Origin: Sutterella sp.
GTDB lineage: Bacteria > Pseudomonadota > Gammaproteobacteria > Burkholderiales > Burkholderiaceae_F
Reading direction: 5' to 3'
DNA: 23,003 nucleotides
Assembly (NCBI GenBank): GCA_020025915.1
Contig: JAHHRH010000022.1
Location: 1-23,003 of the forward strand
The notes under the pieces are model-generated. The model had not been told where the DNA came from, ran no database searches, and worked only from the letters and a program-made list of their open reading frames with translations. The position numbers and the translations under genes are program-made. Shown piece after piece: positions 14,863-22,890 of this stretch (positions are counted from its first letter, which is position 1; every line of letters starts with the position of its first letter).

Positions 14863-17738
14863 AATCGATCGGTCAACATAAAGTCACGCAAGTGGCACTC
14901 CTATTGGCCACGATGTTTGGTTTGTCGGGGTGCATGACATCCGAGATGACAACTGCTGTCACTTTGCCTACAGAGACGAACAGTCTAACAAGTGACACTC
15001 AACAAAACGAGAAGTTACCCTTGCCTTACGGAATGACTCGACGTGTTTTAAGTAATGGTCTCACGGTACTTTACTATCCGCGTCAGTCACCTCAAGGTGG
15101 TCTAGATATTCGTTTGGCAGTACGTGCCGGAAGTTTGCAGGAGGTAGAAAATGAACGTGGGCTAGCGCACTATGTTGAACATATGGCTTTTAACGGCACA
15201 CGTGATTATCCAGGCCAAACGATTTTTAAGGCTTTGGAAGCCGAAGGTATCATGCTGGGAGCTGACGTAAACGCTGTGACGTCACTCGCTGGAACAACTT
15301 ATAAATTGAGCCTTCCTAAGGGGACTCATACGTCACTTGATAAAGCGATGCACATTATGAGTCAATGGGCCTTTCATCTGAGCTTTCAGCCTGAAGCTTT
15401 TGAGCGTGAACGTGAAATTATTGTTGAAGAGTGGCGTCTACGTGAAGGCATGGGCGCACGTATTAATGGGCCTTTGCAAACGCTTCGTTATGAAGGAAGT
15501 GCAGCGCGAGATCGAGATCCGATTGGTTTGATCGATGTTGTGCGTCATGCACCCGTAGAACGCGCCAAGTTATTTTATGAGCGTTGGTATACACCACAAA
15601 ATATGACGCTTTTGGTTGTAGGCGACTTTGATATCGAAGTAGCTGATCGCGCGATTGAGGCCTATTTTGCAAGTGAACCGCAGAGAGGTCGAGTGACGCC
15701 CATGGATTGGGGACGCTTTACGCATGATCAAACGGATGATGTTTTGACGACCTTGGTGCTTGATCCTGAGGTGAGTGACCGATTTGTACAGATTCAATGT
15801 CAACGGACATTGAATGCACCTGCTAATACGGTGAATGAAGCGTGGCGAGAAAGGCTGGAGCGCTTGACACTTGATATTTTGAGTCACCGTTTTAACCAGC
15901 TAGCCGATCATGACGAGACGGTTCGTATTCAGGCACCAGACTCGCATTGGACGCTTTCACCCTCAGAAACGCAAGTCCTTTTTATTGCGAGACCTAAAGT
16001 TGGGACGACGTTGGCCGAGAGTGTGCGTCGCACAGCAGCCACCATTCAAACCTTGGCTACCTTTGGTCCAACGAACGAAGAGCTACAACGAAGCATCGCC
16101 AAACATCGACAGCAAGCGTCCGACAATGCACAAACGGGAGCTTATCGTGAGAATGCTCCTATCGCGGACAACCTCGCCGATGCAGTGATTTATCGTCTTC
16201 CGATGCTTGATGCCCAACAAGAGTCTGAAATGATCACAACCTTTTTAGAGGCTGTGACGCCAGACCATATTCGTGCGGTTGCTGCTGAGCTATTGAATGC
16301 TCAAATTAAATTGGGGGCTGTGGCATCGTCTTCAGAAGAGGTAACCAAAGCTGAGCTTCGTGAAGCTTGGCATAGAGGTGTACAACAACCGGCTGCTCCG
16401 TGGACTCTTAAGTCTCAAACGCGTGTGTTTGATGTGACGCCTCCAAAAATGTCCAAGGATATGAAGCATGTGAGAAAAGCTCTGTTGCCGTCTCCAACAG
16501 GTTCTGGACATTTAGAACGCTATACATTTGCCAATGGTCTCACCTTGATGCTTATGGAAGATCCAACGCTCAAGGGGAAGGTTATTGTGAATGTGCGTGC
16601 TAAAGGTGGTACGTCCGTTGTCGAAGATGGAGTGCTGAGTGTTCCAGCAGCTTTGACGCTCCCGATGCGATCAGGTATCGGCGAGTTAGATCCTAAGAGT
16701 ATTCGTCAGATAGCTAAGACGTCAGGCATTTCGATCATGAGTTATGCCGAAGGACTTCATCATGGTATACGCGCTGAGTGTGTGCGTGAGTCATTGCCAA
16801 CGCTGATGGCCTTACTTTCGGCACGTCTACAGTCACCAAAAATGAGTTCGGACGCGCTTAAAGACATGGTGCGTCAAAAGACGAATGATCTAGCCCATGC
16901 ACCTGCGGAGCGTCACTTTATGGAGGCGATTACTGAAGATGCTTTTACGCATGGCGACTTACTGACTGTGAATCGTGCCGATGTGATTGCCTTGGACGAT
17001 GTCGTACGTCTCACCGCGTTAGAAGGGCATCTTTTGGGGGATCCATCCAAACTGGTTGTCACGATAGTGGCCAAAGACAAGGTGTCTGACATTTATCGAA
17101 CGGTTGCACCTTGGTTGGCAGCGTTGACAGCAAGAGGCGAGGGTTTTGCGTCTTGGGTGGATCGCGGTGTGAAGCCCAATGACAAAGTAGGGCATCAAGT
17201 TTGGCCTTGGGCCAGTGCCGATAAAACAATGGTACAGATGCATTATCGCGCAGATATGCCTTGGTCGAAGGGACGTCAAGAGGCGGTGACTTTGATTGGT
17301 TATGCGGCCAATCGAGCCTTACGTGAAAAGTTGCGTACTGAAGCCTCAGGCGTTTATGTCGTCACCTTGAATCCTTTACTCGTGAAAGAACCGACACCCT
17401 ATTTCTTGGGGCGCTTGAACTTCACTGCGGCACCCGAGCGCGCAGATGCGCTTGTTGCTTGGGGTGACGAAACGCTCAAGACTCTAGCACGTGAAGGGAT
17501 TGATGCTGAGACTTTTGAGGCCGTGAAAGCCCAACACACATTGATGGATTCCAAGGCTAAAACGCAGACCTCATATTGGTGTGAAGCAATTGCTCAAACG
17601 ATGGGTGATAAGGTCGCAATCGAGGATTTAAAGGCGTCAAACGATGTGACGTTGTCGGATGTCAATACGCTCTTAAAAGGGCTCTTTGGAGACGAACCAC
17701 GCGTTTATTTGATGACGCCAAAAAAGGATCAAAAATGA
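14859..17738 (+). CDS. M16 zinc protease lipoprotein, PqqL/FusC-like
   Basis: A 959-residue two-lobed M16 (insulinase/pitrilysin) peptidase, similar in size to E. coli PqqL and Pectobacterium FusC, which cleave imported iron-sulfur protein in the periplasm. The signal ends in lipobox LSGC (C25), so this copy should be lipid-anchored. The zinc motif HYVEH is at 104-108. The distal ligand is E191 in EREREIIVEEW, with E184 in the position of the accessory catalytic Glu of pitrilysin. The first domain continues with the M16 pattern ADVNAVTSLAGTTYKLSLP; the second half (about 540-950, starting RYTFANGLTLML) lacks HxxEH, as expected for the inactive lobe. ATGA overlaps couple it to the ABC gene before and the DUF3450 gene after. 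Despite the name PqqL there is no PQQ pathway here. Confidence 0.9.
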   Translation: MKSIGQHKVTQVALLLATMFGLSGCMTSEMTTAVTLPTETNSLTSDTQQNEKLPLPYGMTRRVLSNGLTVLYYPRQSPQGGLDIRLAVRAGSLQEVENERGLAHYVEHMAFNGTRDYPGQTIFKALEAEGIMLGADVNAVTSLAGTTYKLSLPKGTHTSLDKAMHIMSQWAFHLSFQPEAFEREREIIVEEWRLREGMGARINGPLQTLRYEGSAARDRDPIGLIDVVRHAPVERAKLFYERWYTPQNMTLLVVGDFDIEVADRAIEAYFASEPQRGRVTPMDWGRFTHDQTDDVLTTLVLDPEVSDRFVQIQCQRTLNAPANTVNEAWRERLERLTLDILSHRFNQLADHDETVRIQAPDSHWTLSPSETQVLFIARPKVGTTLAESVRRTAATIQTLATFGPTNEELQRSIAKHRQQASDNAQTGAYRENAPIADNLADAVIYRLPMLDAQQESEMITTFLEAVTPDHIRAVAAELLNAQIKLGAVASSSEEVTKAELREAWHRGVQQPAAPWTLKSQTRVFDVTPPKMSKDMKHVRKALLPSPTGSGHLERYTFANGLTLMLMEDPTLKGKVIVNVRAKGGTSVVEDGVLSVPAALTLPMRSGIGELDPKSIRQIAKTSGISIMSYAEGLHHGIRAECVRESLPTLMALLSARLQSPKMSSDALKDMVRQKTNDLAHAPAERHFMEAITEDAFTHGDLLTVNRADVIALDDVVRLTALEGHLLGDPSKLVVTIVAKDKVSDIYRTVAPWLAALTARGEGFASWVDRGVKPNDKVGHQVWPWASADKTMVQMHYRADMPWSKGRQEAVTLIGYAANRALREKLRTEASGVYVVTLNPLLVKEPTPYFLGRLNFTAAPERADALVAWGDETLKTLAREGIDAETFEAVKAQHTLMDSKAKTQTSYWCEAIAQTMGDKVAIEDLKASNDVTLSDVNTLLKGLFGDEPRVYLMTPKKDQK

Positions 17739-18526
17739 CAAATCAAACCGTAAAGCAATTGGTATTGGGTATTGCACTAATGATCAGTTTGTCAACGACA
17801 TATGCTACGACCGTACCTGATATTTTGGCTAAAGATGAAACTGGAACCCTGAAAGCGCAAGCTGCGGGTCGAACGCTTGAAACATTGACAGCTGAAGAAG
17901 AGGCGGCAAAGGTCGCTAAACAATTGGCGACTAGAGAATCGCGTTTGTTAGAACACTATCGCGATAAGTTGGTCGCACAGCTTGAGCGCCTAAAGATCGC
18001 TGAAGCAGGTATTGAAACAGAACGAGAGGCGCTTCGCCAAGTGCGTCTTGAAAGTGGTCCTTTGATGGATGAGATGGTGGCGGCTTTGAAGCGTCTTGTC
18101 GTAGCAGATCAGCCATTTTTGTCATCTGAACGTCAAGCGCGTTTAGCACAAGTCGAGCGTGTGATGGCTGACCCAACGATCGACGACGGTCGACGTATGG
18201 ATGTGCTTTTGGATGCTTATCAAGTGGAATTGACCTATGGCCTCACCATCGGGGCAGAAAATGGTACGAACGAAGCGGGTGAACTGGTGACCTATCTGCG
18301 TTTGGGACGTTTAGGCTACTTTGCTGTCAATTCGAATAAAGAAACGGCGATGCGTTATGTTGATGGCGGTTGGGTGCCTGTCGATGAGAAAGACGTGGCT
18401 GTACTTCTTCGTGTGCGTGCGGTGGCATTAGGCGAAACGGTGCCAGACGTTTTATTAGTGCCAGCTAGTGTATTGCCCGCGACCGTCATTCATCAAGAAA
18501 CTTCGTCGAAGGAGGGGCAGGTATGA
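17735..18526 (+). CDS. DUF3450-family periplasmic protein of a TonB2-type module
   Basis: A 263-residue exported protein. The signal peptide is about 1-25 (LVLGIALMISLSTTYA). A long Glu/Lys/Arg-rich coiled coil covers about 45-105 (TAEEEAAKVAKQLATRESR onward). The compact C-terminal half has LDAYQVELTYGLTIGAENG and YLRLGRLGYFAVN, segments typical of DUF3450. Such proteins are encoded just before ttpC-exbB-exbD-tonB in many gammaproteobacteria and are thought to belong to the energy complex; no biochemical role is known to me. It overlaps both neighbours by 4 nt (ATGA). Confidence 0.8.
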   Translation: MTNQTVKQLVLGIALMISLSTTYATTVPDILAKDETGTLKAQAAGRTLETLTAEEEAAKVAKQLATRESRLLEHYRDKLVAQLERLKIAEAGIETEREALRQVRLESGPLMDEMVAALKRLVVADQPFLSSERQARLAQVERVMADPTIDDGRRMDVLLDAYQVELTYGLTIGAENGTNEAGELVTYLRLGRLGYFAVNSNKETAMRYVDGGWVPVDEKDVAVLLRVRAVALGETVPDVLLVPASVLPATVIHQETSSKEGQV

Positions 18527-19848
18527 AATCCCGTCGAATGATGACTTTGGCGCGCCTGAGCCTGATGGGTGGTTTGTCGATGGCCGTCATGTCAGTGCAA
18601 AGCACCACCTTGGCTGAGGTCTATCGCGATGTTGTGCGTGAGACGCAGGTTGAAATCAACGTGGCTAATCAAGCGGTTGCAATGCAACGTGCTGCGACTC
18701 AAGCGATGAAGGAAAACCAACACACAGCTGAAGCACAAAAGGACACTTTGGCTAAGGAAGTGGCTACGCTTGAAGCAGAACTCATCGCTGCTCAGGCCCG
18801 TGTCAAGGAAGCGCGTGCCAGACTGGAGCAAGAAAAAGCAGGTACTCAAGCCTTTTTTGAAACGCTCGATCGTCATGAACGATTGATGAAGGATGCCGTA
18901 CTTAAAACGCCTTTAGGTCGTGATGTTGCGCTTTTGATGGATAAGGGTGATATGGCCAAAAGCGAAGCACGGTTAGATCGCTTTAAAACGCATTGGCTTG
19001 CCACCATGAAGGCCATTGTGGCTTCTGGCGAAGTCACGCACTTTGAATCTCAATCGATGTTTGATGCAAAAGGCAACCCCATTCAAGAACGGGTGACGCG
19101 TTATGGGGCCTTTGGAAGCTATGGTGAGTCGTCTGGATGGCTCTCTTATTTACCTGCCGAGCGAACATGGCAGGCATTCAAAGAGGCGCCTACTTTTGAT
19201 GCTGGGATGGTGGCTTTGGATCCTACCTATGGCGAGCGTCTGAGGTCATACAACGAACGTCATTCTGCTTTTGCCTGGCTTAAGCCTGCAGGGTTTGTAG
19301 GGGTGTTGATCGGCTTAGTGGCTTTAGCAGCATTGATCCTTGGTGCTGTACGTTGGTGGCGTTTGACGAGCACCTTACGTGAAGTACGTCGTGAGGTCGA
19401 ACGCGAAACGCCAGACACACGTAATCCGTTGGGGCGATTACGTGCGGCTGCCACTGAAGAGAGCGATGAAATTTTAGAAGCTCGATTGGATGCTGCCTTG
19501 GTGGCTGAGCGCCCTACGCTTAATCGTGGCATTTCGATGTTGGCAGTGTTGGCGGGGATCCCGACTTTATTGGGGCTTTTAGGAACCGTGAGCGGCATGA
19601 TCGAAACGTTTGGTGTCATGAGTGCTTATGGTTCGGCGGATCCAGGGCTCTTAGCAGGCGGGATTGCCGAAGCGCTTATTACGACCGAATTGGGGTTGAT
19701 CACGGCGATACCGATTTTGCTTCTTCATTGCGCTTTGAAAAATCGTCGTGATGCTTTGATGGCGACCTTAGAAGAAGCTGCGGCCACCTTGGCTGTGCGT
19801 GAAGTCCATGGTTGCTGTGGTGCCTGTCATACGGCGGGTAGTCGCTAG
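18523..19848 (+). CDS. TtpC-like large MotA/TolQ/ExbB-family protein
   Basis: A 441-residue fusion-like ExbB relative, matching TtpC of Vibrio TonB2 systems. It has a signal or anchor segment (about 8-28), a periplasmic coiled coil (about 35-110), a further periplasmic domain to about 255, TM1 at 258-278 and a cytoplasmic loop. Two more helices carry the MotA/TolQ/ExbB signature (GISMLAVLAGIPTLLGLLGTVSGMIETF, then GGIAEALITTELGLITAIPILLLH). In Vibrio, TtpC is required for TonB2-driven transport and is thought to link the inner-membrane motor to the periplasm. Its C-terminus, predicted to be cytoplasmic, has an unusual HGCCGACH cluster (429-436). It overlaps the DUF3450 gene by 4 nt. The next gene starts 11 nt on, with AGGAGGG overlapping the stop codon. 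Confidence 0.86.
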   Translation: MKSRRMMTLARLSLMGGLSMAVMSVQSTTLAEVYRDVVRETQVEINVANQAVAMQRAATQAMKENQHTAEAQKDTLAKEVATLEAELIAAQARVKEARARLEQEKAGTQAFFETLDRHERLMKDAVLKTPLGRDVALLMDKGDMAKSEARLDRFKTHWLATMKAIVASGEVTHFESQSMFDAKGNPIQERVTRYGAFGSYGESSGWLSYLPAERTWQAFKEAPTFDAGMVALDPTYGERLRSYNERHSAFAWLKPAGFVGVLIGLVALAALILGAVRWWRLTSTLREVRREVERETPDTRNPLGRLRAAATEESDEILEARLDAALVAERPTLNRGISMLAVLAGIPTLLGLLGTVSGMIETFGVMSAYGSADPGLLAGGIAEALITTELGLITAIPILLLHCALKNRRDALMATLEEAAATLAVREVHGCCGACHTAGSR

Positions 19849-19859
19849 GAGGGCGCGTC

Positions 19860-20450
19860 ATGGAAGCATGGGTCACCAGTCTAATCGCGAGATTGGGTGC
19901 CTTTTTGAGCCAGGGCGGTCAGGTGCTTTGGCTCATTCTTGGGCTTTCGCTCGTTTTGTGGCTCATTTTGTTTGGGTGTCGTCGCAAACTTGCAGCCGCT
20001 GAAAAAGCGTGGCGTATTGCGACGGCTACGCCGACGATTGCGTGGATGCAAACCACTTCAAAAGGGCGTGCTCGACTGATCGCAGGGGCGCTGATTCGCG
20101 TCGAACAAACCGTGTCGGCTGACCTGCATTGGGCCAAGGTGCTCGTGGGCATTTTGCCGCTTTTGGGGTTGCTTGGCACCGTGGCTGGCATGATCGAGAG
20201 CTTTGAAACGCTCTCTGCTCAAGGTCAAAACGACCAACAAACACTCACGGGCGGGATTAGCGCTGCGCTCTTAACGACGCTTGCTGGGCTTGTCTGTGCG
20301 TTGCCAGGATTGGTGGCTGTTCATCGCATTGAACGACGGTCGATGCACTTAGTCGACCAGGTGCGCGCGAGATTGCGTCGCTTTATGCGACCTGGCCATT
20401 GTTGCTTGCCTGGGCTACATAAACAGGTCGAAAAGGAAACCACATCATGA
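19860..20450 (+). CDS. exbB: ExbB/TolQ-family proton-channel subunit
   Basis: A 196-residue ExbB2-type protein. The ExbB pentamer surrounds ExbD and uses proton flow to energise TonB. TM1 is about 21-40, TM2 about 94-115 and TM3 about 131-155. The family signature reads LLGLLGTVAGMIESFETL followed by TGGISAALLTTLAGLVCALPGLV. It lacks the long N-terminal extension of the preceding gene, so the pair forms the TtpC/ExbB2 arrangement. Its C-terminal tail holds GHCC at 179-182, echoing the Cys/His cluster of the TtpC-like protein. It overlaps exbD by 4 nt. Confidence 0.92.
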   Translation: MEAWVTSLIARLGAFLSQGGQVLWLILGLSLVLWLILFGCRRKLAAAEKAWRIATATPTIAWMQTTSKGRARLIAGALIRVEQTVSADLHWAKVLVGILPLLGLLGTVAGMIESFETLSAQGQNDQQTLTGGISAALLTTLAGLVCALPGLVAVHRIERRSMHLVDQVRARLRRFMRPGHCCLPGLHKQVEKETTS

Positions 20451-20854
20451 AATTCAATCATCGAGAAAGCGAAGGGCGTGATGCCAATATTGACATGACG
20501 CCCATGATGGACATTGTGTTCATCATGCTGATTTTCTTTGTTCTGAGTGCTAGCTTTACGCAAACCCAAGCCTTATCGGTCGATCGTCCGTCTAGCGTCA
20601 CTAAAGAAGCGACGGGGCCTGAGGCTATCATGATTACAGTCGATCGTAGCCATTTGATTTGGCTCGATGGGCGTCAGGTCGGTATGGCTGAGTTGACGGG
20701 CGTTGTGCGTGGTGCGACGGTTGGGCAAATGCGAAACGTCATTGTGAATGCCGATCGTACAGTGCCCTCAGGGCTTCTCATCGAAGTCGTCGATCAAATC
20801 CGTTTAGGAGGTGTTGCAAATGTGGCCGTTGCAACCGACGCTAAGCGTCATTGA
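20447..20854 (+). CDS. exbD: ExbD/TolR-family proton-channel subunit
   Basis: A 135-residue inner-membrane protein with a short cytoplasmic N-terminus, one transmembrane helix (about 20-40) and a periplasmic domain. The motif IDMTPMMDIVFIMLIFFVL carries the essential proton-relay Asp (D22). The periplasmic half (EAIMITVDRSHLIWLDGRQV, then VIVNADRTVPSGLLIEVVDQIRLGGVANVAVAT) is the usual ExbD fold. It overlaps exbB by 4 nt and tonB by 35 nt; the tonB ribosome binding site lies inside its last codons. Confidence 0.94.
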   Translation: MKFNHRESEGRDANIDMTPMMDIVFIMLIFFVLSASFTQTQALSVDRPSSVTKEATGPEAIMITVDRSHLIWLDGRQVGMAELTGVVRGATVGQMRNVIVNADRTVPSGLLIEVVDQIRLGGVANVAVATDAKRH

Positions 20855-21497
20855 TCGTTGCCAAAGTGTCGCTAAGGCGGCATTGGCGTCAGGAGGCATC
20901 TTGGTATTTATGCTTCTTTTAGTAGGGGGTGGTTTGATACGCCCTGAACGTACACCGCGTTTACCAACGGTTTATCTCTTTCCGAGTGAAGCGACAATCG
21001 AAGAGCAAGTTCCCCCTGAAGAAGTGCCTGTGAATACTGAAGTGCCTGACGTAACTGCCCCTGCGATGCCTTTGACACTACCTTTTGAGGCACCTGCACT
21101 TGCAGCCGCACGCGTTGCAGTGCCTGACTACACGGTAGGGACGCCGACTATGGACCGTATTGTCGCGATACCGATGACTTTTACGCAGGCCGAGACACCG
21201 ACGCCACCCGTACAAGCTGCACCCAAGGCGGTGAGCACGATTGCCTTAGCTAAGCCCGTGCATCGTGTGCCACCGCAATATCCAGTGAAAGCACGACAAC
21301 AAGGGATCGAAGGCTTTGTCACGATGGATTTGTTGATTAATCAAGAAGGGCGTGTTGAAGATCTTCGTGTGGTCAAAGAAAAGCCTGAAGGGGTCTTTAA
21401 ATCATCGGCAACTAAGGTTGTACGTCGTTGGGTGTTTATGGCCCCTTCACAACCTACATGGCAACGTTTGACAATTCGTTATGAGTTAGATAAATGA
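20820..21497 (+). CDS. tonB: TonB energy-transducing protein
   Basis: TonB spans the periplasm and transmits ExbB/ExbD-derived force to the TonB box of the outer-membrane receptor. The 225-residue product has an N-terminal membrane anchor (about 18-40) and a Pro/Glu-rich linker starting VPPEEVP. The classic C-terminal domain (about 145-225) includes PPQYPVKARQQGIEGFVTMDL and SSATKVVRRWVFMAP. The open frame also includes a GTG at 20811, but AGGAGGTG at 20806-20813 is ideally placed for the ATG at 20820, so I start there. Its position in the receptor operon suggests it is the dedicated partner of that receptor, as FusB is for FusA. Overlaps the TPR gene by 4 nt. Confidence 0.93.
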   Translation: MWPLQPTLSVIDRCQSVAKAALASGGILVFMLLLVGGGLIRPERTPRLPTVYLFPSEATIEEQVPPEEVPVNTEVPDVTAPAMPLTLPFEAPALAAARVAVPDYTVGTPTMDRIVAIPMTFTQAETPTPPVQAAPKAVSTIALAKPVHRVPPQYPVKARQQGIEGFVTMDLLINQEGRVEDLRVVKEKPEGVFKSSATKVVRRWVFMAPSQPTWQRLTIRYELDK

Positions 21498-22714
21498 AGT
21501 GGATGTGTTTTAATCAGTCGCTTTGTCGAGCGCTTTGTCTTTTTTTGCTTTCTGGGGTGACCTCAGGGGTTTGGGCGGGTGCCTATGAAGACTATCGCTC
21601 CCTCGACTTAAAGCTAGCCCAATTTGAATCGAAAAACGCACAAGGTACTCGTCAGACTGATCGCGAAGCATTACGCCAAGCGATTGATGTCTTTAGTCAA
21701 CGTTATGCCAACGGGCATCGTGATGAACGGACGATGGCTGCGCATCTAGTCTTACGTATGAGTCTCGTGACTGAAGACTATCGTAAAGCCTTGAGGGCTG
21801 TTAAAACATTGCTTGATTTAAAGCCTACACCCGTGCAACAGGTGGGGTTACTTAAGCTCGCGACCCAATTGGCGTATCAAAGTCGTGACTTTGCTGCTGT
21901 GGCGCCCTATGCTGATCATTGGAAAGCCGTCGTTGGACAAATCGATACGGGCTCGAAGCGAGAAGAGGCCGCGCAACTTTGGACGCTCGCCGCTTATGCG
22001 TTACATGAATTAAAGACCGATAGAGTGGCTTTATCGCGTGCACGTGAAGCCTATGCGTGGGCACCACAAAAAGCGCGAGGTGACTTCATTTTGGCGCTTT
22101 GTGCGCATTTGGGTGACGAAAAAGCTGAACGTGATTTTTTACCAACCATGGTACGCGACTGGCCTGATCGTGTGTATTGGAATCGGTGGGGGTACCTTGA
22201 ATATGCCGCTGGGCACGAAAAGAAGGCTTTGAATGTCTTGTCATCTTCCGATAAAGCGAACCAACTCGATGAGCGACTTGTGCCGCTTTTGGTATCGTTG
22301 ACGCTCTCACAAGAGGCGCCAACGAAGGCGATCTCGGTAGTCGAAAAGTATCCTCGCGCGTGGTCTCAAGAAGAACGAGATACGTTGTTAGTGAGTCTTT
22401 GGATCAAAGCGGGTGACCGAGCCAAGGCGCGTGACTATCTTAAAAGTCGTCGTAGCCACGCTCGTGAAGCTTTAGCGCTTGAATTGGCCTTTGCGTCAGA
22501 AGATTGGTCGGTTGCTCAAGCGGGAGCCGCGCGTTTGGTTCAGTCGTCAAAGACTCCTAGGGACCGTGATCGATGGCGTTATTTTGAAAGTCTTTCGCGC
22601 TACTACCTCAAAGACTATCAGGGGGCTTCATTAGTCCTACAGGGGATGGAAACGAGTCAATGGCAACAGTTGGCGCAACCTTGGATCGCGGAGTGTGCCT
22701 TCTTTTTAAAATAA
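21494..22714 (+). CDS. Exported helical-repeat (TPR-like) protein closing the TonB2 module
   Basis: A 406-residue exported protein with signal peptide about 1-28 (ALCLFLLSGVTSGVWA). The rest is almost wholly alpha-helical, with tetratricopeptide-like pairs, for example around 75-105, 110-190 (AAQLWTLAAYALHELKTDRVALSRAREAY region) and 280-400 (YPRAWSQEERDTLLVSLWIKAGDRAKARDYL region). A TPR protein at the end of ttpC-exbB-exbD-tonB clusters is a known arrangement; its role is probably scaffolding of the complex, which is inference. It starts in an ATGA overlap with tonB and is the last plus-strand gene. Confidence 0.8.
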   Translation: MKWMCFNQSLCRALCLFLLSGVTSGVWAGAYEDYRSLDLKLAQFESKNAQGTRQTDREALRQAIDVFSQRYANGHRDERTMAAHLVLRMSLVTEDYRKALRAVKTLLDLKPTPVQQVGLLKLATQLAYQSRDFAAVAPYADHWKAVVGQIDTGSKREEAAQLWTLAAYALHELKTDRVALSRAREAYAWAPQKARGDFILALCAHLGDEKAERDFLPTMVRDWPDRVYWNRWGYLEYAAGHEKKALNVLSSSDKANQLDERLVPLLVSLTLSQEAPTKAISVVEKYPRAWSQEERDTLLVSLWIKAGDRAKARDYLKSRRSHAREALALELAFASEDWSVAQAGAARLVQSSKTPRDRDRWRYFESLSRYYLKDYQGASLVLQGMETSQWQQLAQPWIAECAFFLK

Positions 22715-22751
22715 AATGCCTGCAAGCGGCTTAGTGTGAAGTCGCTTGCAG
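22710..22751. terminator. Shared bidirectional terminator hairpin
   Basis: CTGCAAGCGGCTT (22720-22732) pairs with AAGTCGCTTGCAG (22739-22751), 13 pairs with one G-U and a 6-nt loop. On the minus strand the stem is followed by GCATTTTATTTT, an excellent T tail for the 39-codon gene. On the plus side there is no T run, so operon termination may be less efficient. Confidence 0.75.
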
Positions 22752-22770
22752 CAATCAGAAGATATTATTG

Positions 22771-22890
22771 TCAAATGTTTTGCGTAATCACCTCACAGAC
22801 AGCTTGGACAGTGATTTCGGGAGCACTGACTTCAGCAGCAGCCGCTCGCAAAGGTTTCTTCGCTAACGAATTTGGGTTAGATTTATTCAT
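22771..22890 (-). CDS. Small 39-residue peptide gene, unrecognised
   Basis: A short gene missed by length cut-offs. AGGAGGTGGAC directly precedes the ATG at 22890, an almost perfect Shine-Dalgarno at good spacing. The frame runs 39 codons to a TGA, and a strong T-tailed terminator hairpin begins 20 nt later, so all parts of a real expression unit are present. The peptide starts MNKSNPNSLAKKPLRAAAA, has a basic KKPLR patch, then an acidic/hydrophobic end APEITVQAVCEVITQNI with one Cys (C32). There is no classic signal peptide, double-Gly motif or membrane segment. Leader-plus-tail composition would fit a precursor of a modified peptide, but no modification enzyme is visible here. A small regulatory protein is equally possible. 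The gene is convergent with the TonB operon. Confidence 0.6.
   Translation of the reverse strand: MNKSNPNSLAKKPLRAAAAEVSAPEITVQAVCEVITQNI

Noticed and set aside
1916..22890. PQQ biosynthesis suggested by a PqqL-like protease, a TenA/PqqC-fold protein and a short peptide
   Set aside because: PqqL is not required for PQQ synthesis by known pathways, the TenA-like protein has TenA rather than PqqC motifs, and the 39-residue peptide has no Tyr and lacks the Glu-x3-Tyr of PqqA. No PqqB, PqqD or PqqE is present.
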